DNA of 64,000 nucleotides from Thecaphora thlaspeos (GCA_900291925.1 UWYS01000023.1:124001-188000); one strand, 5' to 3'. Positions 1 to 10,503 are shown, counted from the stretch's first letter. The notes: a model not told the origin generated them from the letters alone. Translations and numbers: made by a program.

Positions 1-221
1 ATTGACATCCGGCCTCGACCGAAACCGAGGCAGAGGCTGTGTTCGTCGCTCTGCTCCAAACAATAACTGGGAGCTAGCCTCTCGCTCGCTCTGCAAGACC
101 CTACGACGCCGCGTTTGTCCGGTCGATATCAAGAAAAAGCCAAGTCTGTTCTGACATTCCATCGCGCTTGATAAATGACATGCAACGTGTCTCCGTTCGT
201 CCCTAGAAGAGAATGAGCACA

Positions 222-1567
222 TCACTTCGTCTTCTTGCTCTCGGCGTCCCACTCCTTTGTCTCGATGTGAATCTTGGCGTACTTCGAGAGCCTCTCTGCC
301 AGCTTTTCGGCGCCGAGCGTGGCCGAAGTCAATACGCCGCCCTTGACAGCGAGGGGACCGCAAGCCTCTCGATCCTCGAGGGCGATGGTGAGGGCACTCT
401 CGACGATGAGCTTCGACGTGACGGTGTAGCCCGGATCGCCACTGGCCTTGATGGTGCAGACCGCGCCGGACTGCTTGGTACGCGCCAGAGTGCGGACAAG
501 CATGCTTCCGTTTTCCAGCTGATAGGTCGATGGACCGCCGTTCTCCGGTAGCACGGAGGCGATGAGCCACCGGACGATGGCCAGATGGCCAATCGCCCAG
601 CCAAAGAGCCATACCATGATTGAGGCGAACCAGGCGGCAGGTCGGACGGGCACAATGAGACCGTCGTAGTACTGGAAGCTGCTGCCGTACTGCTCGTCGG
701 CGTGGGCCTGCTGCAGCAGACCCCAGGATCGGTTGACGATGCGGTTGTTGTGCGGCGTAAAGGGCGTGATGGCGCCGTACCTCTTGAAGTGAGGGAAGTA
801 GTGCGAAAGGTAGTGCGTCGACGTATGCCTTCCGACGACTGTTGTGGCAAAAGCAGTTCGGGATAAAGAGAGGGGGAAGAAGAGTGTCAGTCGATTGGAC
901 GAGAGGGCGTCATGCTCAAAAGGAAAGGGCGGGAGTTACTTCACGCACCGGGACTGAGCCAGTCTGGCTTGCAGGCCGAGAGCTGGTCAGGGTTGAGGTG
1001 CATGTCGATGGCGCTGTTGATGGTACCGCTCGAGGCGCCACCTTTAACGGCGATGCCGCAGTCGGCGGTGAGGACCTCGGAGGCGGGGCCACCGAGCTTC
1101 TTTGCGAGCTGCACGGCGAGATAGGTCGAGAGGTCAAAGGGAAGCGAGTCGAAGCCGACCGAGGGAGCGATGACGATGCCCTTTGTCTGCGCCTCGAGGT
1201 GGTATCTATCGATGAGGGTGGCGTTGAAGCCGGTCTCGCCGCTAAGGTCGACGTACGAGGTGGCGGCCTCGACGCAGGCCTTTACGAGGTTATCGGCATT
1301 ATGTTTGCGGTAGGGGCCGGCAAGGTTAATGACGACGGTGACCTGCTTGGCCATGTCAAGCAGGGTTGCGTACTTGTTCGAGTCTGCCTCGATGGTGCCG
1401 ACGTCGGTCGAGAGGTTGAGGTCGTCGCGCAGCTTCTTGAGCCTGGCCTGGCTGCGGCCGCCGAGGGCCCAGCGGGGCGACTGAGGGTGCGAGGCGAGGT
1501 AGCGGGAGACGAGCTTCCCGGTGAAGCCCGTGGCACCATAGACGACGACGTCGTAGTTGCGCGACAT
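222..1567 (-). CDS. saccharopine dehydrogenase-like oxidoreductase
   Basis: Two exons, 1567-949 and 838-222, joined by a 110-nt GT-AG intron. The donor gtgcgt and the acceptor caacag give matching phase and a 411-residue protein, normal for this family. The N-terminus has a Rossmann nucleotide-binding motif (VVYGATGFTGKLVSRYL, about residues 6-22), followed by the conserved region containing GPYRKHNADNLVKACVEA. Exon 2 carries the hydrophobic stretch WLFGWAIGHLAIVRWLIASV, a probable membrane or lipid-droplet anchor. Such proteins (SCCPDH-like) are NAD(P)-dependent oxidoreductases whose substrate is generally unknown. They are not the true lysine-pathway enzyme. The start is the first ATG in frame before GATGFTG. 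The gene is divergent from the alcohol dehydrogenase. The family call is strong; the substrate cannot be told. Confidence 0.88.
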
Positions 1568-2573
1568 GCTGGTAATGTTATGGCGGGGGTAAAGATGAGC
1601 ACACTACGCGAGGGGGAGAGGGGATGGTAGACGGAGGGAGGCAAGCAAGAAGAGGGGGAAGGCGAGGGGCCTCATTTGACAGTGTCCTCGGGTTGCTATC
1701 CCCCGTTGCCGCCGAGGCCATGTATGGTCGGTGTGTTGGCGCGCCGCCTGCCTTGACGGGCGAGCCGACAAAAGGCAAACGAGCACGAGAAGAAGCAAAG
1801 GCTAAGATATGCTTGGTTCGGCGTGGGCTGAGCAGGTGGCATCGGCAGGCAACCAGCGAGGCCCGTCGTGCCGCTTTCACGCCGGGCAAAGGGTGCGCGC
1901 CGGGCCTGTCCGAGGCTTGCCCTTCGGAGCCGCGTCTGCCAGTCCGCCCTGTTGGACAGCGCTGTCTTCGACGTCACCGCCCAGAGCTCCTCGGTCGTGA
2001 ATCAGCTTCGCATCTTCCTGCACCCTGGCCTCCGGATCGAGGCAGACAAGCTAAGGCTAGCTTCCCTTAGCTTGTCGTGCCACAGCATCGCACCATCGTA
2101 CATATGTACTGACTATGTGCGCCCGTCACCAGGCCATCGCCTTCTGTTCCTCCAGAGGCAAGCGGCGTCTAGGGATCGACGGGCTCCGAGAGCGCACCCC
2201 TCCGTCCCAAGGCCCGCCCGCCAGACTGACGCTCGACCGCATCCCTTGGGTTAGGACGCCGTCCGTCGCCGACGGTGAGTAAGGCAAGGCACCGTTCGGC
2301 ATCGAGTGAAGTACGTAGATGGAGGTGGAGGCCTGGGTCACACCCTGCATCCTGACATCCCACCCAGCCAGGTGTGTCGTGTGCGGCCCGCTCTCCTCGC
2401 AAGGGGCAGGCGCCCGCCACCTATATAGGACTCAAGACTGTGGCCCTCTCGCACCCCTCGCCGTCTGAAATAGCCGCCATCACCGTCTCTCTAATAGCAT
2501 TAAACCAAGCTAACCTTCATCACCACCACCACCACCATCCCAGCTCCACACCGCCCAACGCCCGCCCGCCATC
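1568..2573. other. intergenic region between divergent genes
   Basis: About 1 kb separates the starts of the oxidoreductase and the alcohol dehydrogenase. It holds no supported coding sequence. A TATA-like element for the plus-strand gene lies at 2422-2428. The run of CAC codons at about 2518-2538 lies in the 5' leader of the dehydrogenase and is a simple CAC repeat. Confidence 0.6.
2422..2428 (+). promoter_or_regulatory. TATA-like box of alcohol dehydrogenase
   Basis: The sequence TATATAG lies 146 bp upstream of the ATG at 2574, followed by a CT-rich leader. This is a plausible core promoter, inferred from position and sequence only. Confidence 0.4.
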
Positions 2574-3827
2574 ATGTCCAACTCGATCCCCTCAAAGATG
2601 CGCGCTGCCGTCATCAAGGACTTCAGGAAAGGCTACGAGGTCAAGGACATCGACGTCCCCACCCACCTCGGCCCAAACGATATCCTTGTCAAGATCCAGG
2701 CCGCCGGATACTGCCACACCGACCTTCAGGTCTCCGAGGGCATCTACGAGTCGCAGGGAGGCAAGCCTGGCCTGGTCGGCTCGCACGAGCCCGCCGGCAT
2801 CGTCGTAAAAGCCGGCGACAAGGCGGGTGAGAGCGGCATCAAGGTTGGTGACCGCGTAGGCTCGATCAACACCTACGGCTTCTGCGGTGGATGCAACAGC
2901 TGCAAGGTCGGCAAGCAGCGTGAGTGAATCACTGGTTCCCTTTTTCCTCATCCGTTTCCCCTTTTCCCCACCGCTTGCAATTCTCCGCTTCCAGATCGCT
3001 TGCGACCATTGCTGACCACGTCGCATATTCCGTTCGCTGTCGCCGTCGCCGCCTTCCGTCGCTCATCAGTCTGTGACAAGATGCCGGGAATGCTTGGACT
3101 TTCCCTGCCCGGAGGGTTCTCCGAGTTCATGAAGGCTGACGCCAGGGTCGTCAGCAAGATCCCCGAAAGCATCCCCTGGGCCGAGGCCGCACCCCTTTTC
3201 TGCGCGGGCAGCACGACCTTTGGCGCCCTTTGCGCTATCAAGCCTAAGGAGGGCCTTTGGATCGGTATCATTGGTATCGGCGGTCTCGGACACCTTGCGG
3301 TCCAGTACGCCAAGGCGCTCAAGATGAAGGTCATCGCGATCGACAACCGTCAGGAGGGCCTTGACCTGTGCAACGAGCTTCCCTCGCACCTGCGCCCCGA
3401 CAAGACATACGTGATTAACAGCGACAAGGCAAAGGACAAGATCGCGGAGGAGCTCTCGTCGGGCTTCTACGAGACCAACCCGGGAGTCGACCGTGTCCTC
3501 ATCAACGCCGAGGAGCCGAGCCTCGTACAGTGGGCGCAGCAGATTCTTCGCAAGGGCGGCTACCTCTGCGACGTCGGCCTGCCCGCCGGCAGTTCGTTCC
3601 AGGTGGACCCGTTCGCGCTTAACTTCAAGGAGCAGAGCATCGTCGGCTCGCTCATCTCGACGCCCGAGCAGGCCCAGGAGATGGTCAAGCTCCACGCCGA
3701 CAACGGCTGCAAGACGTTCATCGAGAAGACGTACACAGTCGACCAGGCAAACGAGATGGCCGAGCACTACACGAGCAAGAAGCTCATGGGCCGCCTCTGC
3801 ATGGTATTCGACGAGGCCAAGAAGTAG
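2574..3827 (+). CDS. zinc-dependent alcohol dehydrogenase
   Basis: Two exons, 2574-2919 and 3070-3827, with a 150-nt intron (donor gtgagtga, acceptor catcag). They join in phase into 367 residues. The catalytic zinc site is visible as AGYCHTD plus GSHEPAG. The structural zinc lobe is CGGCNSC followed, across the splice, by LCDK. That gives C-x2-C-x2-C-x6-C, one residue shorter than the usual last gap, so the splice could be slightly different. The Rossmann motif GIGGLGHLAVQYAKALKMK is followed by an acidic residue (AIDN), which favours NAD over NADP. The protein is probably cytosolic (no signal peptide) and interconverts primary alcohols and aldehydes. It belongs to the medium-chain ADH family, like yeast ADH1. 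The CT-rich leader and TATA box suggest strong expression. Confidence 0.9.
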
Positions 3828-4035
3828 TTCAAGGAAGTTGGTGTAGCGGCGAAGCAGTCCCCCTTTCCCCCATTCCAGCTCAGATCTCCAACAATAATGT
3901 AGCATATGTAGTCCAGCAACCGTCGATACTCGCACGCGTACGTCCAGCCAGCATCCAACGAGTAATCAAAGGCGGCAGTTCCGTACAGATGGATCTCTGG
4001 GCTGGTGATGACATCTGATGACCTCCTCGACTGAC

Positions 4036-4153
4036 ATCTGCGGCCACAGAACCACGAAAGCACCGCATCCCGTCCGATCTGCGAAGTTAAGCGTGGTATC
4101 GCCTAGTCAGTACTGTGGTGGGGGACTACGCGGGAATCCTGGGTGCTGCAGTT
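4036..4153 (+). rRNA. 5S ribosomal RNA
   Basis: The segment contains the invariant fungal 5S core, including gaaagcaccgcatcccgtcc, gatctgcgaagttaagc and gcgggaatcctgggtgctg. It is about 118 nt long. The 5' end (ctgcgg around 4038-4043) pairs with the 3' end (gctgcag, 4145-4151) to form helix I. A T tract follows immediately. It is a single copy between protein genes rather than inside an rDNA repeat. The exact ends may be off by one or two bases. Confidence 0.95.
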
Positions 4154-4156
4154 TTT
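4152..4156 (+). terminator. Pol III T-tract terminator of 5S rRNA
   Basis: Five consecutive T residues directly follow the 3' strand of 5S helix I, the standard RNA polymerase III stop signal. Confidence 0.75.
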
Positions 4157-4606
4157 CCACTTTTTGACCCTATCTTTGCTGCTCTTTTTGTCGTTCATTC
4201 TTCGAGGTCGACTTGATAAATGCCACTCAGATGCTTTGTCGTCGCAAAGCGACGAGTCACGAGGCGTCTAGGGAGATGGCGGGCACACGACAGCATGACC
4301 GACGAAAAGAGCTCGGCGGCTTTACATATTTTGTCCAAAGGCTCGCTCGGCGGCTTTTTTCTTTTTTTTTCTTTTTTTTTCGAGTTTTCATGACGTGCCA
4401 GGCAGTGTGGCTGATCCCCCGCTTCACCTGGCCAGCCTTCGAGCACAGGATCTCAGACTGCCGCGAGGCCCTACCTGCTCGACACGAGGTGGCGAAAATG
4501 GCCATCGAGATCGTTGGTATCCTTTCATATCGCAAAAGGTCGCACTGCGCTCAGACATAGATTGTAGTAGTAGCCGTGAACGGTCATTGCCATTGCGTGG
4601 GCCACA
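4157..4606. other. intergenic, with poly-T tract
   Basis: No gene is supported between the 5S gene and the 3' end of the copper transporter. A T-rich run at 4355-4380 (T6-C-T9-C-T9) is the only marked feature. Confidence 0.5.
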
Positions 4607-5368
4607 TCAAGCGCAACACATCGTTCCTTCTCTGGGCAACGCGGCGGCGGCGGCTGCATTGGCCGCCGTCGTCATCGGCTCCCCTTGCTCCCTTCCTGCC
4701 CCGCATAACGGCGCGAGCGCCACCTCGACCACCATCCAATCGCAGAGCACCTTTCCCAATCCCGCCCCAATCACGATACAGATGATGATGTACCCGTTAA
4801 AGTACATGGCGAGCAGCATGGCAATGTACGCCAGTCCAAACGTCACGGCGTAGATAAAGGCTCGGACGAGCTGCTGCAGCAATGTGGCGCGGAACGTCGC
4901 CGTGGTGCGGTCGTCGAGGCAGATCCGTTTCGCTTTGGCCTGCGCAGCGAGATGGGACTGGAATTGACGAACAAGATAGGTGTCGTATTCTTTGCCCAGG
5001 CGCCGGAGCGCTTCGAGCGTCACCACGAGCAGGATGACGCCGATGCAGGTGGCAGCAAAGGCACCGCGGGATTTGACGTGCCAGCTCTCGGCGAGGAAGC
5101 CTGGTGGTGGGTCGAGGGAGAGGAAGGTCAGCACGTGGAGAAGAGAGAGCTGGTAGAGGTTGAGGGTGGCAGAGGCTGGCGCACTTACAAGCATCGATGG
5201 TGTACCAGTTCCACAGCATCTGAAGCGCGGTGAGAGCGAACCAAGGACGGGGAATCGTCAGCCGGTCAGCTCAGTGCCTCCACGCCGACACTGGTAAAGA
5301 TGGACACAACTGCTCACCGAGATCTTGCAGGCGCTGTCGCCGCCATGGTCCATACCGCCCATATCCAT
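4607..5368 (-). CDS. Ctr-family copper transporter
   Basis: Three exons, 5368-5318, 5219-5189 and 5100-4607, joined in phase give 191 residues. The tiny first exon encodes a methionine-rich N-terminus (MDMGGMDHGG) expected to capture Cu(I) outside the cell. Exon 2 encodes MLWNWYTIDA and the splice creates the family signature ACFLAESWHV. Three membrane segments follow. TM2 carries the M-x3-M copper gate (MLLAM) and TM3 the G-x3-G packing motif (GAGLG). The C-terminus ends MCCA, a cysteine pair typical of the cytosolic copper hand-off site. Ctr proteins form trimers that import Cu(I). The gene is divergent from a ferric/cupric reductase, which could supply reduced copper. TATA-like sequence lies near 5490 on this strand. 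Confidence 0.92.
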
Positions 5369-6167
5369 TATGGTCAAGGTCGCCGTTTGGTGGTGAAAGG
5401 TGTCGTGTTACAGGCGGTAGTTGATGGCGTACAAGGGAGGAGAAGCGGTGCGGGCAAGAGCGATGCGCGGCCACGACGATGGGCTGGATAGATATATGGA
5501 AGCGCCCCCCGACAGACTAGTCACAGCAGGGTAGCGGCCCCGAGGCCAGCCAGGCAACGCTGCAACGCAGAGGCCCGCTCGCGCAACGGAAGAAGCGACG
5601 AAAAAGGCTCCGAGGCGGTCAGGGCTGCGATAGTGTCGACGTGATGATTTCTATTTTGTTGCCGCGCCACTGTACCCCGTGCCGTCCGCACGCTGCTCGG
5701 CATCTATTGTGCGGGTCAGCGTTTGGTGGGTGCCTGCGCCGATGGTCGGGTCTGCCGCCGCCGAGCAACGCGAAAGGCTGCGAAAAAGGGTCCGAGAGCC
5801 AGCAGATGTAGAAGGATTCAAATGGAAAATCAAGTCTAAAAAGGCTCCGAACTCAAGCAGACAAGCCCTTTGACAGGCCGTCGCAAAGGCTAGTCGCAGA
5901 GTGCCTCTCGCCCGAGGCAAACGCTGTCCGTAGTTGCCCTGGTCGGGCGGGACCACCTCTCTCCGCCTCGGAGCTGCGAAAAGGATAACTTTGAGACTAA
6001 CCCTCATAAAGAGCGGCCTGCGAATCAGCGTCCGAGGAGCTGGTTGTTCGGTCCCATCGCCCCTCGTAACGACATGCGACGCCACGCGTTGCCACGACTG
6101 CCGTTTCCCCCACCCTCTTCTATCTCGTTCCTTTGACTTTCCGCTCTTCGCTTCTTCTCTCTTCAAG
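5369..6167. promoter_or_regulatory. shared divergent promoter region, Ctr and reductase genes
   Basis: About 800 bp lies between the start codons of the copper transporter (-) and the ferric reductase (+), with no supported ORF. It contains a TATA/GATA-like stretch (gatagatatatgg, about 5486-5498) upstream of the transporter. Shared metal-responsive control is an inference from layout; no binding site is proven. Confidence 0.45.
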
Positions 6168-8156
6168 ATGGCGGCCGCACAGCGTCTCGTCCCGCGCCAT
6201 ATCCAAAACTTCAGCGAGGCCGCCTCCATCGAGCCGCACTGGGGCTACGCCGGCCGGGCGTGGCCGTGCACAAACGATGCCGGCTCGTGCGCCTACCTCG
6301 ACGTCGTCTACCACAGCCACGACCTCGGGATGCTCTACTGCGGCATCATCTGGGCTACAGTGGGCGGCATCCTTTTCCTCTGGACGATCGCACGTCGCGC
6401 CAACCGCGGCAGCGATGTTCCCTTAGCCCTGGCGACCGACGACGATCTGGCATCTCTAACGCAGACGGCTCCCTCGTTCCAGAATCGCCTCAAGCGGTGC
6501 ACATCCGCCGCCGCCGCCGCTTCCCGTCGCTATCTCCTATCCGAGACCTTCGCCCGTCGCATCTTTGGTCGTACTACTCGCTTCCAGCTCCTCATCCTCG
6601 CCGTCTTGGCCGGCTACCTCTTGCTGTGGTCCTTCCTCGGCATCGTCTACAAGACCTGGGTCACTCCCGTCAAGAAGTTGCCCGGCGTCTACAACACCCG
6701 CACCTCCCTTGGTCCCTGGGCGGATCGAGTCGGCACACTCGCCTTCGCCCTCACGCCCTTTAGCATCCTCCTCTCTTCCCGCGAGTCGATCCTCTCCCTC
6801 CTGACTGGCGTGCCGTACCACCACTTCAACTTCCTGCACCGCTGGCTGGGCCACATCATCTTCGCCCAGTCTAGTCTGCACACCATCGGGTGGTGCATCG
6901 TCGAGATTCGGCTGTACCAACCCCAGCCGACCACCGCCGTCGCCTGGATCACGCAACGCTACATGGTCTGGGGCATCGTCGCGATGATCCTGCTCCTCCT
7001 CTTGTGGGGTCTCAGTCTCCCCGTATCAATCCGCTTTACGGGGTACGAGTTTTTCCGAAAGGCACACTACCTCCTCGCCATGCTCTACATCGGTGCCTGC
7101 ATCGGCCACTGGAAGCAGCTTCAAGTCTTCCTCATCCCCGCTCTGGCAATCTGGTTCGTCGATCGCGCCCTTCGACTCGTGCGAACTGCCATGCTGCTCT
7201 ACAACTACCTTTCGGACGGTACGATGGGCTTCTCGCCCGCTCAGGCCAGCATCGTGCGGTTCGAGGACGGCGAGAACGGCGACGTGCTGCGTCTCGACTT
7301 CGCCCATCCACAGCAACCGTGGAAGGTGGGACAGCACTTCTACCTCTGCTTCCCCGAGGGCAGCCTTTGGCAGTCCCATCCGTTCACGCCGATGTCGTAC
7401 CCGCGGATTTCGGACGGCGAGACGACGCACACCTACCTCCTCCGTGTCAGAAAGGGGGAGACGAAAAAGCTCGCCGACATCGCGGCGCGGAAGGCTCAAA
7501 GCAACGACGGCCGCGACGACGTGACGACGCCGGTCATCCTCACCGGTCCGTACGGCGAGTCGATCATCGAAGACCTGGAGCCGCGTTCCAACGTCCTCTG
7601 CGTAGCGGGCGGGACGGGCATCACGTTTGTTATCCCGATCCTGCTGCACCTCGTTCGAAACGGTCTGTTGGACGGACAAAGGAGCGTCCAGCTGATCTGG
7701 GCCGTACGACGTGATGCCGACGTAGAGTGGTGCAAACGCGAACTGGACGAGCTGCGATCGTCTCGACACGTCAGCGTCACCGTCTTCGTCACCCGTCAGT
7801 GCTCACAAGACAGCAAGACGGCCTCGCCTTGCGCTCGAATCGAGAAGGACGACTCTTCCCTCACCGACGGGGAAGATGAGAAACGCTCCTGCTCCTCTCT
7901 CACGCCGAGACCGCTCTCTCTCTCGTATACGCCTGGTACTACACCGCAAGATCGCCATCCGGATTTGACGGCTCTAGTCGACAGCTTTGTCGAGTCGACA
8001 GTTGCAGGTCCGACGACGTTATTCGCTAGTGGACCAGGTGGGATGGTGACGGATCTGAGGACGGCCGTCGCGAGGCAGAACAGACCCGGAAAGGTACTCA
8101 AGGGTGAGGAGAGGTACGCGGTCCGCTTCGTGTCAGATAATAGGCTGGAGGCTTAG
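6168..8156 (+). CDS. ferric/cupric reductase, FRE/NOX family
   Basis: Intronless, 662 residues from ATG 6168 (context CAAGATGG). The reading frame is open further upstream but has no better ATG. The N-terminal half holds about seven membrane segments. Haem-ligand histidines lie in FLHRWLGHIIFAQSSLHT and in KAHYLLAMLYIGACIGHW. The C-terminal half is the FAD/NADPH module: FAD site HPFTPMSYP, GPYGE, NADPH site VAGGTGITFVIPIL and the terminal ASGPGG region. It probably reduces extracellular Fe(III) or Cu(II) at the plasma membrane before uptake. It lies divergent from a Ctr copper transporter, which supports a metal-uptake role. A serine-rich linker (about residues 545-600) interrupts the NADPH domain, as is common in fungal FREs. 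Confidence 0.9.
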   Translation: MAAAQRLVPRHIQNFSEAASIEPHWGYAGRAWPCTNDAGSCAYLDVVYHSHDLGMLYCGIIWATVGGILFLWTIARRANRGSDVPLALATDDDLASLTQTAPSFQNRLKRCTSAAAAASRRYLLSETFARRIFGRTTRFQLLILAVLAGYLLLWSFLGIVYKTWVTPVKKLPGVYNTRTSLGPWADRVGTLAFALTPFSILLSSRESILSLLTGVPYHHFNFLHRWLGHIIFAQSSLHTIGWCIVEIRLYQPQPTTAVAWITQRYMVWGIVAMILLLLLWGLSLPVSIRFTGYEFFRKAHYLLAMLYIGACIGHWKQLQVFLIPALAIWFVDRALRLVRTAMLLYNYLSDGTMGFSPAQASIVRFEDGENGDVLRLDFAHPQQPWKVGQHFYLCFPEGSLWQSHPFTPMSYPRISDGETTHTYLLRVRKGETKKLADIAARKAQSNDGRDDVTTPVILTGPYGESIIEDLEPRSNVLCVAGGTGITFVIPILLHLVRNGLLDGQRSVQLIWAVRRDADVEWCKRELDELRSSRHVSVTVFVTRQCSQDSKTASPCARIEKDDSSLTDGEDEKRSCSSLTPRPLSLSYTPGTTPQDRHPDLTALVDSFVESTVAGPTTLFASGPGGMVTDLRTAVARQNRPGKVLKGEERYAVRFVSDNRLEA

Positions 8157-8585
8157 CGGCTGCGTGTTCGATGCATGATTTTTCATTGGGATTCTTATGA
8201 CTAGACCATATTTATACAAACACCATTTTGAGGCCACGACTGTCATGCCGGAGGAAGAACAAGTATCGGTTCGTCACTGCGAGACTGACGGTTGAGGATC
8301 AATCTGAGCTGCCGTCGCCATGGCAACGACATGACGATACGGGCGACATGTATCCGTCACACGGTGGCCTTCGTCCGAGTTGGGCCGTCGTCTGCCCAGC
8401 AGAACGGAAAAGGAACGCGGATGCTCTCGTCCGGAGATGAGCTGACATTGCGTGAGGGAATATGATGCAAGAGCCACGATAGATCCGTAGAGATCAACGG
8501 TCCAGCATGTGCCGATGTGCAAGGTGATGTACAATAATGTGAGTGCAAGAAAGGGACTACGGTCCGGTTCGATGTCGAGCGCGCG
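8157..8585. other. intergenic between convergent genes
   Basis: About 430 bp of 3' flanks between the reductase (+) and the PINX1-like gene (-). No gene or repeat is seen. Confidence 0.5.
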
Positions 8586-10043
8586 CTAAGCAGAGATGGC
8601 CGCTGCCCTCGTCCAGATCGCCTCGCTCTCCTCCTTCTTCCGTCTGGCAATCTGCGCCTTTCTCAGCATCAGCCGACGCGACAGGTACTCGTGCACCGAG
8701 AGGTTCTGCGCGTTGGTCCCGATCTGTGTCTTGCTCTCGTCTGTCTTCATCGTCTCTGCCGTCGCCGGTGGCGCTGGAACCGCCTTGGTCTCGATCGCTG
8801 CAACTAGCGTGGGTGGCGTAGTTGAAGACGAGACCTTCTTGGACTTCTTGTCGGCCTTTTTCGACTTTTTGGCAGATCGACGAACGTCGACGTCCGCGTC
8901 TGATGACGAGTCGGAGTCGGAGTCGGAGTCGGCGGTGGTCTCCGACTTGCCCTTCTTGCCCGCCTTGCCGAGGGAGGCGGCCTTGCGCTTCCGCTTGTGC
9001 TTGGCGCCAGTCTCCTCTTCGCTGTCGGACGAGTCGGAGCTAGACGAAGAGGATGCCGACGACGATCCGGACGCCTCCGAGCCGGCGGCCTTGAGCTTGC
9101 GGTCGACATCGATCAGGGCGATCTGGCTGCCGCCAGGTCCAGGGTAGGTCCTGGGCGTCGACTGACCCGACCCTGCCGCCGCTCCGGGTGCGGGCGAAGC
9201 GGTGCCCGACGCGCCAGGGGTGGCCGGGGTCGACTTGATACCGAGGATCTCGTTGACGCTGGCGAGGTCGTTGCCGACCATGCGCTTGGCGCGGAGGAAC
9301 TTTGCGCGGTGGGCCATGCGGATCGGCCTGCCCGCCTGAACGTCGTGCTTGATCTGCTTGACGGCCTTCTTGTCGGTGGCCAGGCTAGGATCAACCGAGA
9401 GAGCCTCGGCGACGGCGCTGACGACCAGCTTTCTCTTCTTGTCCTTCTTCGACTTCTTGCTGCGGCTGCTCTTCTTGCCCTCGTCGTCTTCGCCGTCTTT
9501 GTCACGTTTCCACTTCTGATCCTTTGCCTGCTTCTTTGCCTCCTTTTCCGCTCGCTTGTGCTCCTTGCGCTCCTCTTTGCTCTCTTCGCCCTTTGACGAC
9601 TTGCTTTTCCTTTCCTTCTTTTCCCTTTTCTCTTTCTTGTCCTTCTTGGCCTTCTTCTTGTCCGTGATCTCGGCAATCTGTGCGTCGCCGCTGTCGGATG
9701 CTGGTGCTGTTGGTGCGGGTGATGGCGTCGCTGCGTGCACAGCGTTGAGCCTGTCGAACAAGCTGCCTAGTTCTCCTCCTCCGCCGACCCAGGCGTCTTT
9801 GCCGGCTGCTCTAGCTTCTCGCTCGTAGCGTGCTGCTCCGATTCCCTTGTTGTCGAGCTTGAGTGCTACGGTGAGGTTTTGGGCCATTCCGGTCATGGTT
9901 GTGCCCAGACCCTGGCCTTCCTTCCATCCCATCTGTGCGAGCATGCGCTGGCCGGGGAGGGAGGCGTCGTTGAGCCATGCTGCATTGCGTGCCGAGGCGG
10001 CGCCAACGAGGCGCTGTTTGACCTTGCGGTCCGAGAGACCCAT
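8586..10043 (-). CDS. PINX1/Gno1-like G-patch protein
   Basis: Single exon, 485 residues. The N-terminus matches the PINX1 family (MGLSDRKVKQRL, then RNAAWLNDASLPGQRMLAQM). The G-patch (MGWKEGQGLGTTMTGMAQNL) lies at about residues 38-60. A mid-protein segment HRAKFLRAKRMVGNDLASVN fits the conserved basic motif of PINX1/Gno1. The rest is lysine- and serine-rich low complexity (KKDKKEKREKKERK and acidic serine runs), typical of nucleolar proteins. Family members act in rRNA/snoRNA maturation, probably by stimulating a DEAH helicase through the G-patch, and in animals also restrain telomerase. The nucleolar role is inferred from the family. Confidence 0.87.
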   Translation of the reverse strand: MGLSDRKVKQRLVGAASARNAAWLNDASLPGQRMLAQMGWKEGQGLGTTMTGMAQNLTVALKLDNKGIGAARYEREARAAGKDAWVGGGGELGSLFDRLNAVHAATPSPAPTAPASDSGDAQIAEITDKKKAKKDKKEKREKKERKSKSSKGEESKEERKEHKRAEKEAKKQAKDQKWKRDKDGEDDEGKKSSRSKKSKKDKKRKLVVSAVAEALSVDPSLATDKKAVKQIKHDVQAGRPIRMAHRAKFLRAKRMVGNDLASVNEILGIKSTPATPGASGTASPAPGAAAGSGQSTPRTYPGPGGSQIALIDVDRKLKAAGSEASGSSSASSSSSSDSSDSEEETGAKHKRKRKAASLGKAGKKGKSETTADSDSDSDSSSDADVDVRRSAKKSKKADKKSKKVSSSTTPPTLVAAIETKAVPAPPATAETMKTDESKTQIGTNAQNLSVHEYLSRRLMLRKAQIARRKKEESEAIWTRAAAISA

Positions 10044-10188
10044 GCCGGTGGAGGGATGCGGGGTGGTGGCGATGCGTTGTGATGAGAAAGGCGGTGGCGG
10101 TGGCGGTCAGGGTGTCGTTTGGTAGCTTAGAAGTTGTGTGAGTGGGACGAGGGGGGGGACAGTGGGGGAGGTGTGAGGAGGACAGGGA

Positions 10189-10212
10189 GGGTAAGGGTAA
10201 GGGTAAGGGTGA
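10189..10212 (+). repeat. GGGTAA hexanucleotide repeat, G-tract cluster
   Basis: Three units of GGGTAA and one GGGTGA, flanked by further G runs (gacaggga before, gggggagggg after). The strand thus has well over four G3 tracts with short loops. It is not telomeric: fungal telomeres read TTAGGG, whose permutations do not include GGGTAA. Confidence 0.85.
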
Positions 10213-10503
10213 GGGGGAGGGGCAAGGGAAAAGGTGCGAGCGAGCGGGAGAGGCTCACACGGGGAAAAAAAGTTCAGAAGCACGGCGGGCCAAGTCCCGG
10301 CGCCCGAGAATTCGCCTCCCTAGCCGCGCCCCCGGGCCAGCAGGCCATAGATCGGGCACAGATCGGGCGCATCGAGCGCGCTTGGCATTGCCGGGTCTGA
10401 TCGGGAATGCAGGGCCCACGCTGGTACTTAGTCGCGAAGATGGCTGCTGCTGCCGGCGTTGCTCCACATTTTGATTTTGCCAGCGCGCACAGAGGCAGCG
10501 CAT

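Noticed and set aside
842..1630. 262-codon plus-strand frame over the saccharopine dehydrogenase-like gene
   Set aside because: Antisense shadow; the minus strand carries the Rossmann motif and consistent splicing.
2518..2538. His-tag-like run of CAC codons before the alcohol dehydrogenase
   Set aside because: It lies upstream of the ATG in a CA/CT-rich leader and is a natural CAC repeat, not a fusion tag.
10189..10212. Interstitial telomere repeat
   Set aside because: The unit is GGGTAA; TTAGGG and its reverse complement CCCTAA give GGGTTA and TAACCC permutations, not GGGTAA. It is a simple G-rich repeat.
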